A stretch of DNA of 64,000 nucleotides from Bacillota bacterium (lineage in GTDB: Bacteria > Bacillota > SHA-98 > UBA4971), in contig JASEJE010000007.1 in NCBI GenBank assembly GCA_030024085.1, forward strand, positions 18,644 to 82,643, written 5' to 3'. Shown one piece after another: positions 8,300-15,761 of this stretch. The position numbers and the translations under genes were made by a program. The notes beneath the pieces are model-generated. The model searched no databases and was not told the DNA's origin. It saw only the letters and a program-made list of their open reading frames with translations. The stretch's first letter is position 1. Each line of letters starts with the position of its first letter.

Positions 8300-9574
8300 T
8301 TACAGCTCCGCGCCCGCCGCCGCCACGCCCGCCTCCCGCGAAGCTGGGGCGATCCCCACGACCTCTCCGCGTCTCACCCCAAGCATGAGGGCGAACGCCG
8401 CCGCGAAGCTCACGAACGCGCATATGAACAGGACCTGCTTCCCCATGACGTCCATGAACCAGCCGAACACGGGCGGAGCGACGATGGCTGCGAGGGCCGA
8501 GAAGAAGTAGTAAAGGCCTGTGTACGCCCCTATCTTCGCCGTGGTGGTCATGTCCACGACCATCGGATACGAGTTGATGTTGATGAGCGCCCATGCAACG
8601 CCCCCCACGAGCAGCAGCGCCGTGAGCGTCGCACCTGGGCGCGCGAACCTCATCGCGAGGAGCATCAGCGAAAGGCCCACGATCCCCGCCAGTATCGTAC
8701 GCCGCCGCCCGATGGCCGTGGCGATGAACCCGCTCGGGATGGCGAAGACCAGGAAGGACAGGGAGAAAAACCCGAGCGCGAACGAGGCCGCCGCGGGGGT
8801 CATCCCCCACACTTCGACGCCGTACAGCGTAAACAGCGCTTCGACCCCGCTCCACCCGACAAACCAGAAGAAGATCGCAAGGAGCAAGCACAGGGCGCTC
8901 TTGTCCCGATCGGCCAGGACCTCGCCCATGGCCTGGACGATGCCGACACTCCCCTCCTTGCCGCCGCCGGCGTTGCCGGAACTGTCCGCGTGGCGCGGCT
9001 CGCGAATGGTCCTGAGCAGAACCAGAAAGACGACAACCATGAGCGCGCTGGTCACGACGAACGGCAGGCCGGGGTCCACCTTGAAGAGCTGCGAGAACAC
9101 GAAGAAGGCGAGGAGTGCGCCCAGGCCGCCCATGAAGTTGATTATGCCGTTGGCCTTGCTGCGAAGCGGGGACGGTGTAATGTCAGGCATGAGAGCCACT
9201 GTGGGTGCCCGGAAGGCCGTCATGGCGACGTTCATCACGATGATGACCGGAATCATCGCCGCCAGGGCGAACCTTGTGAGTGGAATGAGCGCAAAGAACA
9301 CCGCCGCCACGGGCACTCCCGCCAGCAGGAAGGGCATCCTGCGCCCCACCCTGGTCCACGTCCTGTCGCTGAGTGCGCCAAAGTAGGGCTGTAGCGTTAT
9401 GGCGGCGATGTTGTCAAAAGTCATGATGATGCCGACAAGCGTGGTGCGGTAGGCGACGTCCTTGAGAAGATCGGAGAGAAAGATAGGCACGTAGGAGTTG
9501 TAGATGGACCAGCTCAGCGATATGCCGAAGAACCCAAGGCCGAGGACGAAAGTCCTGAGGTAATTCAGCCGCAC
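8300..9574 (-). CDS. MFS sugar transporter (SLC45/GPH-like)
   Basis: A 424-residue membrane protein with about 12 hydrophobic segments in two groups of six, split by a charged Gly-rich loop (around residues 200-215). Early motifs SWSIYNSYVPIFLSD and GALSDRTWTRVGRRMPF match the major facilitator pattern G-x-L-S-D-R-x-x-x-R-x-G-R-R common in SLC45/GPH-type disaccharide carriers. GTG start at 9574 with AGGAGG seven bases upstream. It lies upstream of tRNA-Thr on the same strand but is separated by about 390 bases. A glycerophosphodiesterase gene precedes it on the same strand. Substrate unknown; a disaccharide is the family-based guess. Confidence 0.8.
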   Translation of the reverse strand: MRLNYLRTFVLGLGFFGISLSWSIYNSYVPIFLSDLLKDVAYRTTLVGIIMTFDNIAAITLQPYFGALSDRTWTRVGRRMPFLLAGVPVAAVFFALIPLTRFALAAMIPVIIVMNVAMTAFRAPTVALMPDITPSPLRSKANGIINFMGGLGALLAFFVFSQLFKVDPGLPFVVTSALMVVVFLVLLRTIREPRHADSSGNAGGGKEGSVGIVQAMGEVLADRDKSALCLLLAIFFWFVGWSGVEALFTLYGVEVWGMTPAAASFALGFFSLSFLVFAIPSGFIATAIGRRRTILAGIVGLSLMLLAMRFARPGATLTALLLVGGVAWALININSYPMVVDMTTTAKIGAYTGLYYFFSALAAIVAPPVFGWFMDVMGKQVLFICAFVSFAAAFALMLGVRRGEVVGIAPASREAGVAAAGAEL

Positions 9575-9763
9575 GGGGTCATCCTCCTTTCAAGCCCTCA
9601 TACTGGGCTTTCATGCCTCCTGCTTTCTGCTTTCGCGACAGAGAGCCCGCCCTCTCGTCTCTCGTCGGTTCTGCCCGGGGGCGAAGGGACATGCCGACGC
9701 TCGCGGGGCCATGAAGAGGCGCCTGACGTCGTGCGCCCCGTCCGGGCGTGCCGCGGTGCCTCT

Positions 9764-10618
9764 TCACGCGGACGCGGCCCTGACAACTTCGAGCATCGCC
9801 GCAGGATGGTTGGTTATCACGGCGTCGACACCCCACGCTACCATCCTGCGCATGTCGTCGGGATTGTCGACGGTCCACGTGTTGACCGCGAGGCCCGCGG
9901 CGTGGGCGCCAGCCACGATCTCCGGGACAACCGCATAGAACGCCGGGTGCAGCGCGTCCGCCGGGACGTGCTTGGCGTACACCCACGGGTCCACAAGCCC
10001 CTCCATGTACAGAACGCCCGTCCTGATCGACGAGTCCAGGGCCTTGGCCGCCCTCAAAGAGAAGTGATTGAACGACGACAGGACGGTCTTCTCGACGATG
10101 CCGAAATCCTTCAGCACGGCAATGGTCTTCTCCTCAATGCCAGGGTAGAGGACAAGCCCGCTCTTAATCTCGATGTTGATGAGGCTGCACTTCGCGGCCA
10201 CAAGCTCCAGGACCTCTTCGAGGGTTGGGATCTTCTCCCCTGCGAATGGAGCGTCGGCAGTGCCGGTACCGCCACTGCGGCCGTCAGCGCCGTCGTTACC
10301 GGCACTGCGGGCGTCGCCGCCGAAGGGGCCGCAGCCGCTGCCACTACTTGCGCCGCCGCTTTCTTGCTTAAACCATGAGCCTGCATCAAGCGCTTTCAGC
10401 TCGGCAAGTGTCATGTCCTTCACCCATCCCTTGCCGTTCGTCGTCCTGTCCACGCGCTCGTCGTGGATCACCACCAGCTTCCCGTCGCGGGAAAGCTGCA
10501 CGTCAAGCTCGAAACCGTCTACACCGGCATCGAGGCCGGCCCTGAACGCGGCGAGGGTGTTCTCCGGCGCCACGTCAGGTGCGCCCCGGTGCCCGAGGAC
10601 AAGGGGCTTCGCCGCCAC
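9764..10618 (-). CDS. Glycerophosphodiester phosphodiesterase
   Basis: A TIM-barrel phosphodiesterase of 284 residues, hydrolysing glycerophosphodiesters to glycerol-3-phosphate and an alcohol. The active-site His motif is LGHRGAPDVAPENT, followed by FELDVQLSRDGKLVVIHDE (metal-binding Glu/Asp and second catalytic His). Later motifs are INIEIKSG and VNTWTVDNPDDMRRM. The GTG at 10618 (NVAAKPLVLGHRG) is preferred because GGGAGGTGGG sits about 10 bases upstream; a longer frame to 10696 has no good site. A Gly/Ser/Asp-rich insert encoded at about 10247-10360 interrupts the barrel between two conserved blocks and is not part of the family. No signal peptide at this start, so probably cytoplasmic. 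Confidence 0.88.
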   Translation of the reverse strand: MAAKPLVLGHRGAPDVAPENTLAAFRAGLDAGVDGFELDVQLSRDGKLVVIHDERVDRTTNGKGWVKDMTLAELKALDAGSWFKQESGGASSGSGCGPFGGDARSAGNDGADGRSGGTGTADAPFAGEKIPTLEEVLELVAAKCSLINIEIKSGLVLYPGIEEKTIAVLKDFGIVEKTVLSSFNHFSLRAAKALDSSIRTGVLYMEGLVDPWVYAKHVPADALHPAFYAVVPEIVAGAHAAGLAVNTWTVDNPDDMRRMVAWGVDAVITNHPAAMLEVVRAASA

Positions 10619-10749
10619 GTTCCCACCCACCTCCCGTTTACAGGTCTCTTCTCGCACGCGCAGGGCGCCGCTCGCACGCAGCGCCCTGCGAAGCATGGCC
10701 TTTCATCTATTCAACGGGGGTCCCGCGATCCCTGCTTGCCCGCGCCTGA

Positions 10750-12678
10750 CTATATCTCGTGGGCCACGCGCATGCCCTCGAACACGGCATGGGTTATGCG
10801 GCGCGGCCTCCAGGCGTCCCCGATGACGTAGTAGTCTATCCCGGCGCCTTCGAGCTGCTTTGCAAGGCCATCCTCCGGCGCCGACCCCACCGCAATGACC
10901 ACAGAGTCGAAACCCGAAAGGGTCTCGCTCTTCCCGTCCTTCTGCACCGTGACTTCGCGCTCGCCAATTGAGGCGAGCTTCGCGCCGGTCACGATCTTCA
11001 CGCCCCGCCCCGCCAGGCGGTCCAGCAGGAGCGCCCCCACGAGCGGCCCGACGTCGGAAGCCACGCGAGGCAGCATCTCGATGACGGTGACCTCGTGCCC
11101 TTTCTCGGCAAGGTGCTCGGCGGTCTCGCACCCTACGAGGCCGCCGCCTATGATTGCGACCTTTTTCCCCACGGTCGCCTTGCCAGTCAGCACGTCCCAC
11201 GACATCACCACATTGGGCCGGTCAGCCCCCGGCACGTTAACGCGCGCCGGACGAGCACCCGTTGCGACCACCACCACGTCGGGATTCTCGGTGCGGATGG
11301 CATCCAGGGTCGCCTCCCTGTTCACCTGGACGTTGACCTTGAGCCTGCCCATCTCCCTCATGAGGAAGTCCCTGAACGTGGCGATCTCACCCTTCTCGGG
11401 CGGCGTCGCCGCAAGCGGCAGCTGCCCGCCCAGGCTGGGGCCCTTCTCCCACAGCGTGACCTGGTGGCCGCGGAGCGCCGCCACGCGCGCGGTCTCCATG
11501 CCGGCTGGCCCGCCGCCTACCACGAGGACCCTGCGGGCGGCCGGCGCCTTTGCCAGCGTGAACTGAGACTCAAAGCCGACCCGGGCGTTGACGGTGCAGC
11601 CGATGGGATGATCCTGGAACAGCTCGTCGATGCAGCCTTGACAACACGCGATGCACCTCCGGAGTTCGCCCACGCGTCCCTCCGCGATCTTGCGCGGCGT
11701 GTCGGGGTCCGTGAGTAGCTGGCGCCCCATGGCAACAAGGTCGGCTTTACCCTGGGCGAGCAGCCCTTCCGCGACCTCGGGGTCGTTGATGCGCCCCACC
11801 GCTATGACCGGGATCTTCACGACAGACTTTATCCCGCTCGCAAGGTCCGCAAGGCACGCACGCGGAAGCGACATCGGCTGGATGATCCACACTGCGGACT
11901 CGTATACGCCAGCCGAGACGTGCAGAGCGTTGACGCCCTCGCGCTCGAGGCGCTTCGCCACCTCTTTCGTTTCGTCCAGGGTGAGCCCGCCCGGCACCTT
12001 CTCGTCGGCGCTCATGCGGTACAGCACCGGGAAGTCAGGCCCGACCGCCTGCCGCACGGCGCGCACCACCTCGAGCGGAAAGCGCAGCCGGTTTTCGAGG
12101 GGTCCGCCGTACTCGTCGGTTCTCTTGTTGGCATACGGGGACAGGAACTCATCGATGAGGTAACCGTGGGCGCCGTGGATCTCCACGGCGTCGAAGCCTG
12201 CAGCCTTCGCGCGGCGCGCCGCCTCGCCGAAGGCCCGCACGATCATGGCGATCTCGTCCTTCGACATCTCTTTGGGCGTCTCGCCCTTCGTCGGGTCCGG
12301 TATCGGCGACGGGGCCAAGAGCGGCTCGCCCGTCACATCGGAGGTGGTCTGCCTGCCGCCGTGGTAGAGCTGGATGGCGATCTTCGCGCCGTGGGCGTGG
12401 ACGGCGTCCACCAGGCTGCGCAGACCGCGGATGAACTTGTCCGAGTAGATGCCGACCTCGTTCTGAAAGCCCTTTCCAGACGGGTGGACGTACGAGGCCT
12501 CCACGATGATGAGACCCACCCCACCCTTCGCACGCTCCGCGTGGTACGCGCGCAGCCTGTCGGTGACCGACCCGTCCTCATAGGCGTAGTTGGTCACCAT
12601 GGGCGGCATAACCACCCTGTTTCGGAGGTCCATGTTCCCGATCTTCGTCGGGCTCGTGAGATTCGGAAATCCTGCCAT
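10750..12678 (-). CDS. NADH:flavin oxidoreductase / 2,4-dienoyl-CoA reductase family (FMN, 4Fe-4S, FAD)
   Basis: A 642-residue three-part enzyme. The N-terminal old-yellow-enzyme barrel (about 1-330) has VVMPPMVTNYAY and the active-site block EIHGAHGYLIDEFLSP. Cysteines at 342, 345, 349 and 361 form the expected C-x2-C-x3-C-x11-C cluster motif (RCIACCQGC...C). The C-terminal half has two Rossmann motifs, VVGGGPAGMETARVAALRG and IIGGGLVGCETAEHLAEKG, for FAD and NAD(P). The ATG at 12678 is chosen because AGGAAAGGAAG lies upstream and because homologues start MxxFxxLxxPxxIGxxxLxNR. Substrate could be an unsaturated acyl-CoA, an enoate or an amine; the sequence alone does not decide. It stands alone between the glycerophosphodiesterase and the PIN gene. 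Confidence 0.88.
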   Translation of the reverse strand: MAGFPNLTSPTKIGNMDLRNRVVMPPMVTNYAYEDGSVTDRLRAYHAERAKGGVGLIIVEASYVHPSGKGFQNEVGIYSDKFIRGLRSLVDAVHAHGAKIAIQLYHGGRQTTSDVTGEPLLAPSPIPDPTKGETPKEMSKDEIAMIVRAFGEAARRAKAAGFDAVEIHGAHGYLIDEFLSPYANKRTDEYGGPLENRLRFPLEVVRAVRQAVGPDFPVLYRMSADEKVPGGLTLDETKEVAKRLEREGVNALHVSAGVYESAVWIIQPMSLPRACLADLASGIKSVVKIPVIAVGRINDPEVAEGLLAQGKADLVAMGRQLLTDPDTPRKIAEGRVGELRRCIACCQGCIDELFQDHPIGCTVNARVGFESQFTLAKAPAARRVLVVGGGPAGMETARVAALRGHQVTLWEKGPSLGGQLPLAATPPEKGEIATFRDFLMREMGRLKVNVQVNREATLDAIRTENPDVVVVATGARPARVNVPGADRPNVVMSWDVLTGKATVGKKVAIIGGGLVGCETAEHLAEKGHEVTVIEMLPRVASDVGPLVGALLLDRLAGRGVKIVTGAKLASIGEREVTVQKDGKSETLSGFDSVVIAVGSAPEDGLAKQLEGAGIDYYVIGDAWRPRRITHAVFEGMRVAHEI

Positions 12679-12934
12679 GCAGCGCTCGCTTCCTTTCCTG
12701 GAGCTGTTGAACTCTTGGACCGCTAGACGCGCCCCGCAATAGGTTTTGCCAGGGTGCGGAAACGTATGCTTAGCGTGATGTTGCACCGCGTTCTGCAGGT
12801 AGAGTGCTCCACGCTGCTATTACCAACGGCGCTCACACTCGAGGCTCTGCAAAGGATTGCCGATTAATGATTCTATAACAGAGTTCTATGGAGCCACAAA
12901 CCACGACGCTCCGCCATGTGTCAAGTCCTACATG

Positions 12935-13438
12935 TCACCTGCTCCGCCACCGGGCCAGCCGCGCGGCGCATTCCTGTTGTGGCAGCCGGCTTCCCGCAGC
13001 AAGCATCATCCCAAGGGCGGTCGCTGCTGTTCCCATATCGATGACTTGCAGTCTCACCATTTCATCGAGGAGCCACAGGACTCCATGGACCGTCACGCCG
13101 TGTTCTTCTGCCGCGCGCCTGAGGTGGTTGTCACCAGTGAGAAGCGCAGCCTTGAGCCGCATCGCGAGCACCAGCGCAAAAAGGTCGTTGGTAGACACTG
13201 CTCGATACCGTTCCCGGCACCGCAATTGCGACACAAAGCGCACCTCACTGCCTGATAGCTCGTAGCTTGCCAGGCCGTATCCAATGAGCTCGGCTCCATC
13301 GGGGACCAACAGTTCTTGCACGATGACATCTGGTGCGGCAAATCTGGCGGGGAGATCGAAGACTCTGCGCGCCAGCCCGCCCGCATGAAGGTCGATCCAG
13401 ATATTGGCGTCAGTGACGTAGGTCTGCCGGTAGTCCAT
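12935..13438 (-). CDS. PIN-domain protein, probable toxin of an XRE-ImmA/PIN pair
   Basis: A 167-residue PIN-like ribonuclease (DUF3368-like by pattern): N-terminal acidic motif VTDANIWIDL, central STNDLFALVLAM, and the late ALLTGDNHLRRAAEEHGV with GVLWLLDEM. These supply the usual Asp/Glu set for metal-dependent RNA cleavage. The start at 13438 (MDYRQTYV) follows GGAGGAGC by a normal spacing and overlaps the end of the upstream XRE-ImmA gene by 29 bases, so the two are translationally coupled. That arrangement is typical of toxin-antitoxin modules where an HTH plus ImmA/IrrE protein is the antitoxin. About 256 bases without a gene separate it from the next start downstream. Confidence 0.75.
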   Translation of the reverse strand: MDYRQTYVTDANIWIDLHAGGLARRVFDLPARFAAPDVIVQELLVPDGAELIGYGLASYELSGSEVRFVSQLRCRERYRAVSTNDLFALVLAMRLKAALLTGDNHLRRAAEEHGVTVHGVLWLLDEMVRLQVIDMGTAATALGMMLAAGSRLPQQECAARLARWRSR

Positions 13439-14495
13439 CATGCTCCTCCGCAATCTGTTTGCGGAAGTCACTGAGGGATATGCCTAGCAACTCAGACGCA
13501 CGGGCGTGTGAAATGATACCTTCAGCCACCGCCCGCAGGGCGAGCCTCCTCATTCGACTGGGCTTTTCGGGCGGCAACTGGTCACCAGGCTCTGCCTTGT
13601 GCCATCCGCGGCTGCGAAACGTCTTGAACAGCCGCACTGCCGCTGCCTCCGATAGGACGCCGGTATCTTGCGCCCGGCGAACCCAAGCCTGCATGCTCAG
13701 GCCGTACTTGTGCTTCAAGAGATGTAGTTCGAGGAGGCCCAGGTTCCGGCGTTGTTCTCCGAGCTCCAACTTTACAACGCTAGCTGGTACCAGGAATGCA
13801 CCCGCAAACCTGTGGGCGGCCGCTTCTGCTGATAGCGCTGGCACTCCGGACTCCTTTTCATCGACTTCTAGCACAATGTGCCCCAACTCGTGGGCGAGGT
13901 TGAACCTCTGCCGGTCTCCAGGAACGTCATCCCTGACCACGATCACTGGATCATGCCCGGCCCAGAAGGTGCAAGCGTCGAAGTCGGGATAGCCATCAAC
14001 AAGGCCAACCTTGATGCCGTGGTCCTCCAGCACTTCCATGAGGTTCTCGATGGGGGAAAGGCCGAGGTCCCATCTCATACGCAAGTTCTCTGCAGCATCC
14101 TCGATCTCCTCCAGCCTGCTAACACGGTAGCGCAGGTCCTCCGGGAATCGGGGTCTTGCGCAACAGCCAAACGGTGTCAGGGTCTCGATTTCCACATAGC
14201 GCTCCAGCCATTCCTGGATCCGCGCCGCAATGGAGTCTTCCTCTGCACGCGTAAGCCTAGACCGCTTGCGATGGTACGCAGGCACGATGGTGACTTCGGA
14301 CGAAGGTCGGAGGAAAAACTCCACCTTGACCCCCAGCCCAGCCGCCAGGCGCAGCAGAGCTCTCGAGCTCGGGACGTCAAGATCTCTCTCGTACTTTGAA
14401 ATCGCCTGCGCGCTGAGACCTGCCTTCTCCGCCAGGCCGCGCAGACTGAGCGCCGCCGTCCTTCGGGCAAGTCTTATCCGTTGGCCGATCGACAC
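13410..14495 (-). CDS. XRE HTH + ImmA/IrrE metallopeptidase-domain regulator (probable antitoxin)
   Basis: A 361-residue protein. Residues about 3-60 are an XRE/Cro-type helix-turn-helix (IRLARRTAALSLRGLAEKAG with LSAQAISKYERD). The middle carries the ImmA/IrrE zinc-peptidase motif HELGH at 202-206 within NLAHELGHIVLEVDE. The C-terminal part (about 290-360) is a further helical region of unknown role. The GTG at 14495 is chosen because AAAGGAGG is eight bases upstream. The promoter and a 10-bp inverted repeat lie right upstream (14514-14555), fitting autoregulation. It overlaps the PIN gene. In related modules the ImmA domain can cleave or sense a partner; here the role is inferred from context. 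Confidence 0.85.
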   Translation of the reverse strand: MSIGQRIRLARRTAALSLRGLAEKAGLSAQAISKYERDLDVPSSRALLRLAAGLGVKVEFFLRPSSEVTIVPAYHRKRSRLTRAEEDSIAARIQEWLERYVEIETLTPFGCCARPRFPEDLRYRVSRLEEIEDAAENLRMRWDLGLSPIENLMEVLEDHGIKVGLVDGYPDFDACTFWAGHDPVIVVRDDVPGDRQRFNLAHELGHIVLEVDEKESGVPALSAEAAAHRFAGAFLVPASVVKLELGEQRRNLGLLELHLLKHKYGLSMQAWVRRAQDTGVLSEAAAVRLFKTFRSRGWHKAEPGDQLPPEKPSRMRRLALRAVAEGIISHARASELLGISLSDFRKQIAEEHDGLPADLRH

Positions 14496-14513
14496 CAGCG
14501 TCACCTCCTTTCA

Positions 14514-14555
14514 CCGGTTTACATTGTACTGTACTTGCGGCTATTTGTAAACCGG
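14514..14555 (-). promoter_or_regulatory. Promoter with flanking inverted repeat (XRE-ImmA/PIN operon)
   Basis: Minus-strand TTTACA (14551-14546), 17 bases, then TACAAT (14528-14523): a near-consensus sigma-A promoter. A perfect 10-bp inverted repeat, CCGGTTTACA (14514-14523) and TGTAAACCGG (14546-14555), places one arm on the -35 and the other on the -10/start region. An inner palindrome GTAC-T-GTAC is at 14526-14534. Binding of the XRE protein to both arms would shut the promoter. Confidence 0.75.
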
Positions 14556-14569
14556 CAGGGGCAATCTCG

Positions 14570-15085
14570 TCATCCGTGGATGACCCGGGGCAGGCATCGC
14601 ACGCATACCCAAAGGCTGTCGCCCTTGAAGCGGCACGGTATGAGGACCTCAGCGCCCTCGCGCGCCCCGCACAGGAAGCATCCCTGGGTGATGTGCGCCT
14701 GCGGCCGCAGTTGTGGTTGCGGTTGCAGTTGCGCCTGCCCACGCGTCTGCGGAGGCAGTTGCGGCTGCGGCTGCATATGCGCCTGTAGTTCGGGCTCCGG
14801 CTGCGGCTGCATGTGCACCTGCGGCTGGGATTCCGATTGCAGCTGGCTCGTTGCGTGCTGTCCTGCGGCCCCCCGCGAGAATTCCCGCGCTTCCCTTTCC
14901 TCGATGGACAGCGCTCCCGTGGGACAGACGGTTAGGCAGAAGCCCGCGCCGTCGCACAGCTCCTCGCGGACCACCCTCGCTTTGCCGTCCACGATCTGGA
15001 TGGCGCCTTCTGCGCACGGGGTCACACAGAGGCCACACCCGTTGCACTTTTCCTCGTCGATTCTGACGATCTTTCTTATGGGCAT
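14570..15085 (-). CDS. Ferredoxin-like protein with Gln/Pro-rich hinge and C-terminal Cys ribbon
   Basis: A 171-residue protein in three parts. Residues 1-65 are a ferredoxin domain: first motif C14-x2-C17-x2-C20-x3-C24; the second motif is C44-D-G-A-G-F-C50-x3-C54-P, which lacks one of the four usual Cys, a variant seen in some ferredoxins of this type. Residues about 81-134 are a Gln/Pro-rich low-complexity tract of repeated QPQP and QAHMQPQP units. Residues 136-171 hold C136-x2-C139, C151 and C161-x2-C164, a rubredoxin- or zinc-ribbon-like knuckle. It follows the CO dehydrogenase gene on the same strand and probably accepts its electrons. The start at 15085 (MPIRKIVRIDEEKC) fits the family; a strong AAGGAGG at about 15200-15206 leads into a different frame. 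Confidence 0.75.
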   Translation of the reverse strand: MPIRKIVRIDEEKCNGCGLCVTPCAEGAIQIVDGKARVVREELCDGAGFCLTVCPTGALSIEEREAREFSRGAAGQHATSQLQSESQPQVHMQPQPEPELQAHMQPQPQLPPQTRGQAQLQPQPQLRPQAHITQGCFLCGAREGAEVLIPCRFKGDSLWVCVRCLPRVIHG

Positions 15086-15761
15086 ATCCCTTGATAGCCA
15101 ACCTCGAACCTGAACGACCCCAGGGAAGCGACTCACGCTTTACGAGGACACGGCAAGACAGCATGACAGTCATTGGACTTTGAGGCTGGCTATCCACAGT
15201 CCCCCCTCCTTGTGGTTCTCTGCGAGTGCCGCTACCTCACTCAGGAACCGTGTCCTACACTCCAGAACCGCGTCCGACAGGACGTTTGCGCTACCGAGAG
15301 GCAGAATCCGTGCTTCCCGCGAACGTTCGTGGACCGGGGGCCGAGCGCCAGTTTATCAAGCCGGACGCGAGTTTCTCGGACCGAGCGCTAGTGCGACAAC
15401 GGGCGAAGCCGCCTGCCAGTTCTTCAGCAAGGGGCGGAAATGGGCGGATTTCGACCACCTCCCATGTGCTCGGTGGTCATTTTGCTACCACCTTGTGCTC
15501 GTCAGGGGCCGATATGAGCGCTTTTTGACCAGGTTCGGCGGGACGGTGGACGCCAAATGGCCACCGCCCGCCGTCACCCTGGTCACTTTTCCGCCAGTTC
15601 GCCGCGTCCGCCCGGTAGGGTGGGCATTTCTCAGCCAGACCGCGCGCGACAGGTGGTCAGAGACTTACCTCTGCGCACCCATCGTGGTCACCTGGTTACC
15701 ACTTTGCTGCGTTGCGACGACATACCTATGCCCGCCCGGGACCACAGCCACGCCTGTCATG
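15086..15761. mobile_element. Gene-free stretch with repeated TGGTCAyTTT words; possible IS21-type end remnant
   Basis: No supported gene lies between the CO dehydrogenase and ferredoxin genes. The stretch holds degenerate repeats: GGTGGTCATTTTGCTACCACC-like sequence at about 15473-15493, TGGTCACTTTTCCGCC at about 15580-15595, and TGGTCACCTGG with TTACCACTTTGCTGC at about 15683-15710. Multiple TGGTCACTTTT-type repeats are reminiscent of the ends of IS21-family elements, but no istA/istB sequence is present. The insertion would explain why two genes that normally sit together are almost 700 bases apart. The assignment is a guess from word similarity. Confidence 0.25.

Noticed and set aside
14649-15197. 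Minus-strand frame starting at a GTG with a strong AAGGAGG upstream
   Set aside because: The ribosome binding site is good but the frame has no family features and overlaps the ferredoxin gene in another frame; possibly a leftover of a lost gene start.
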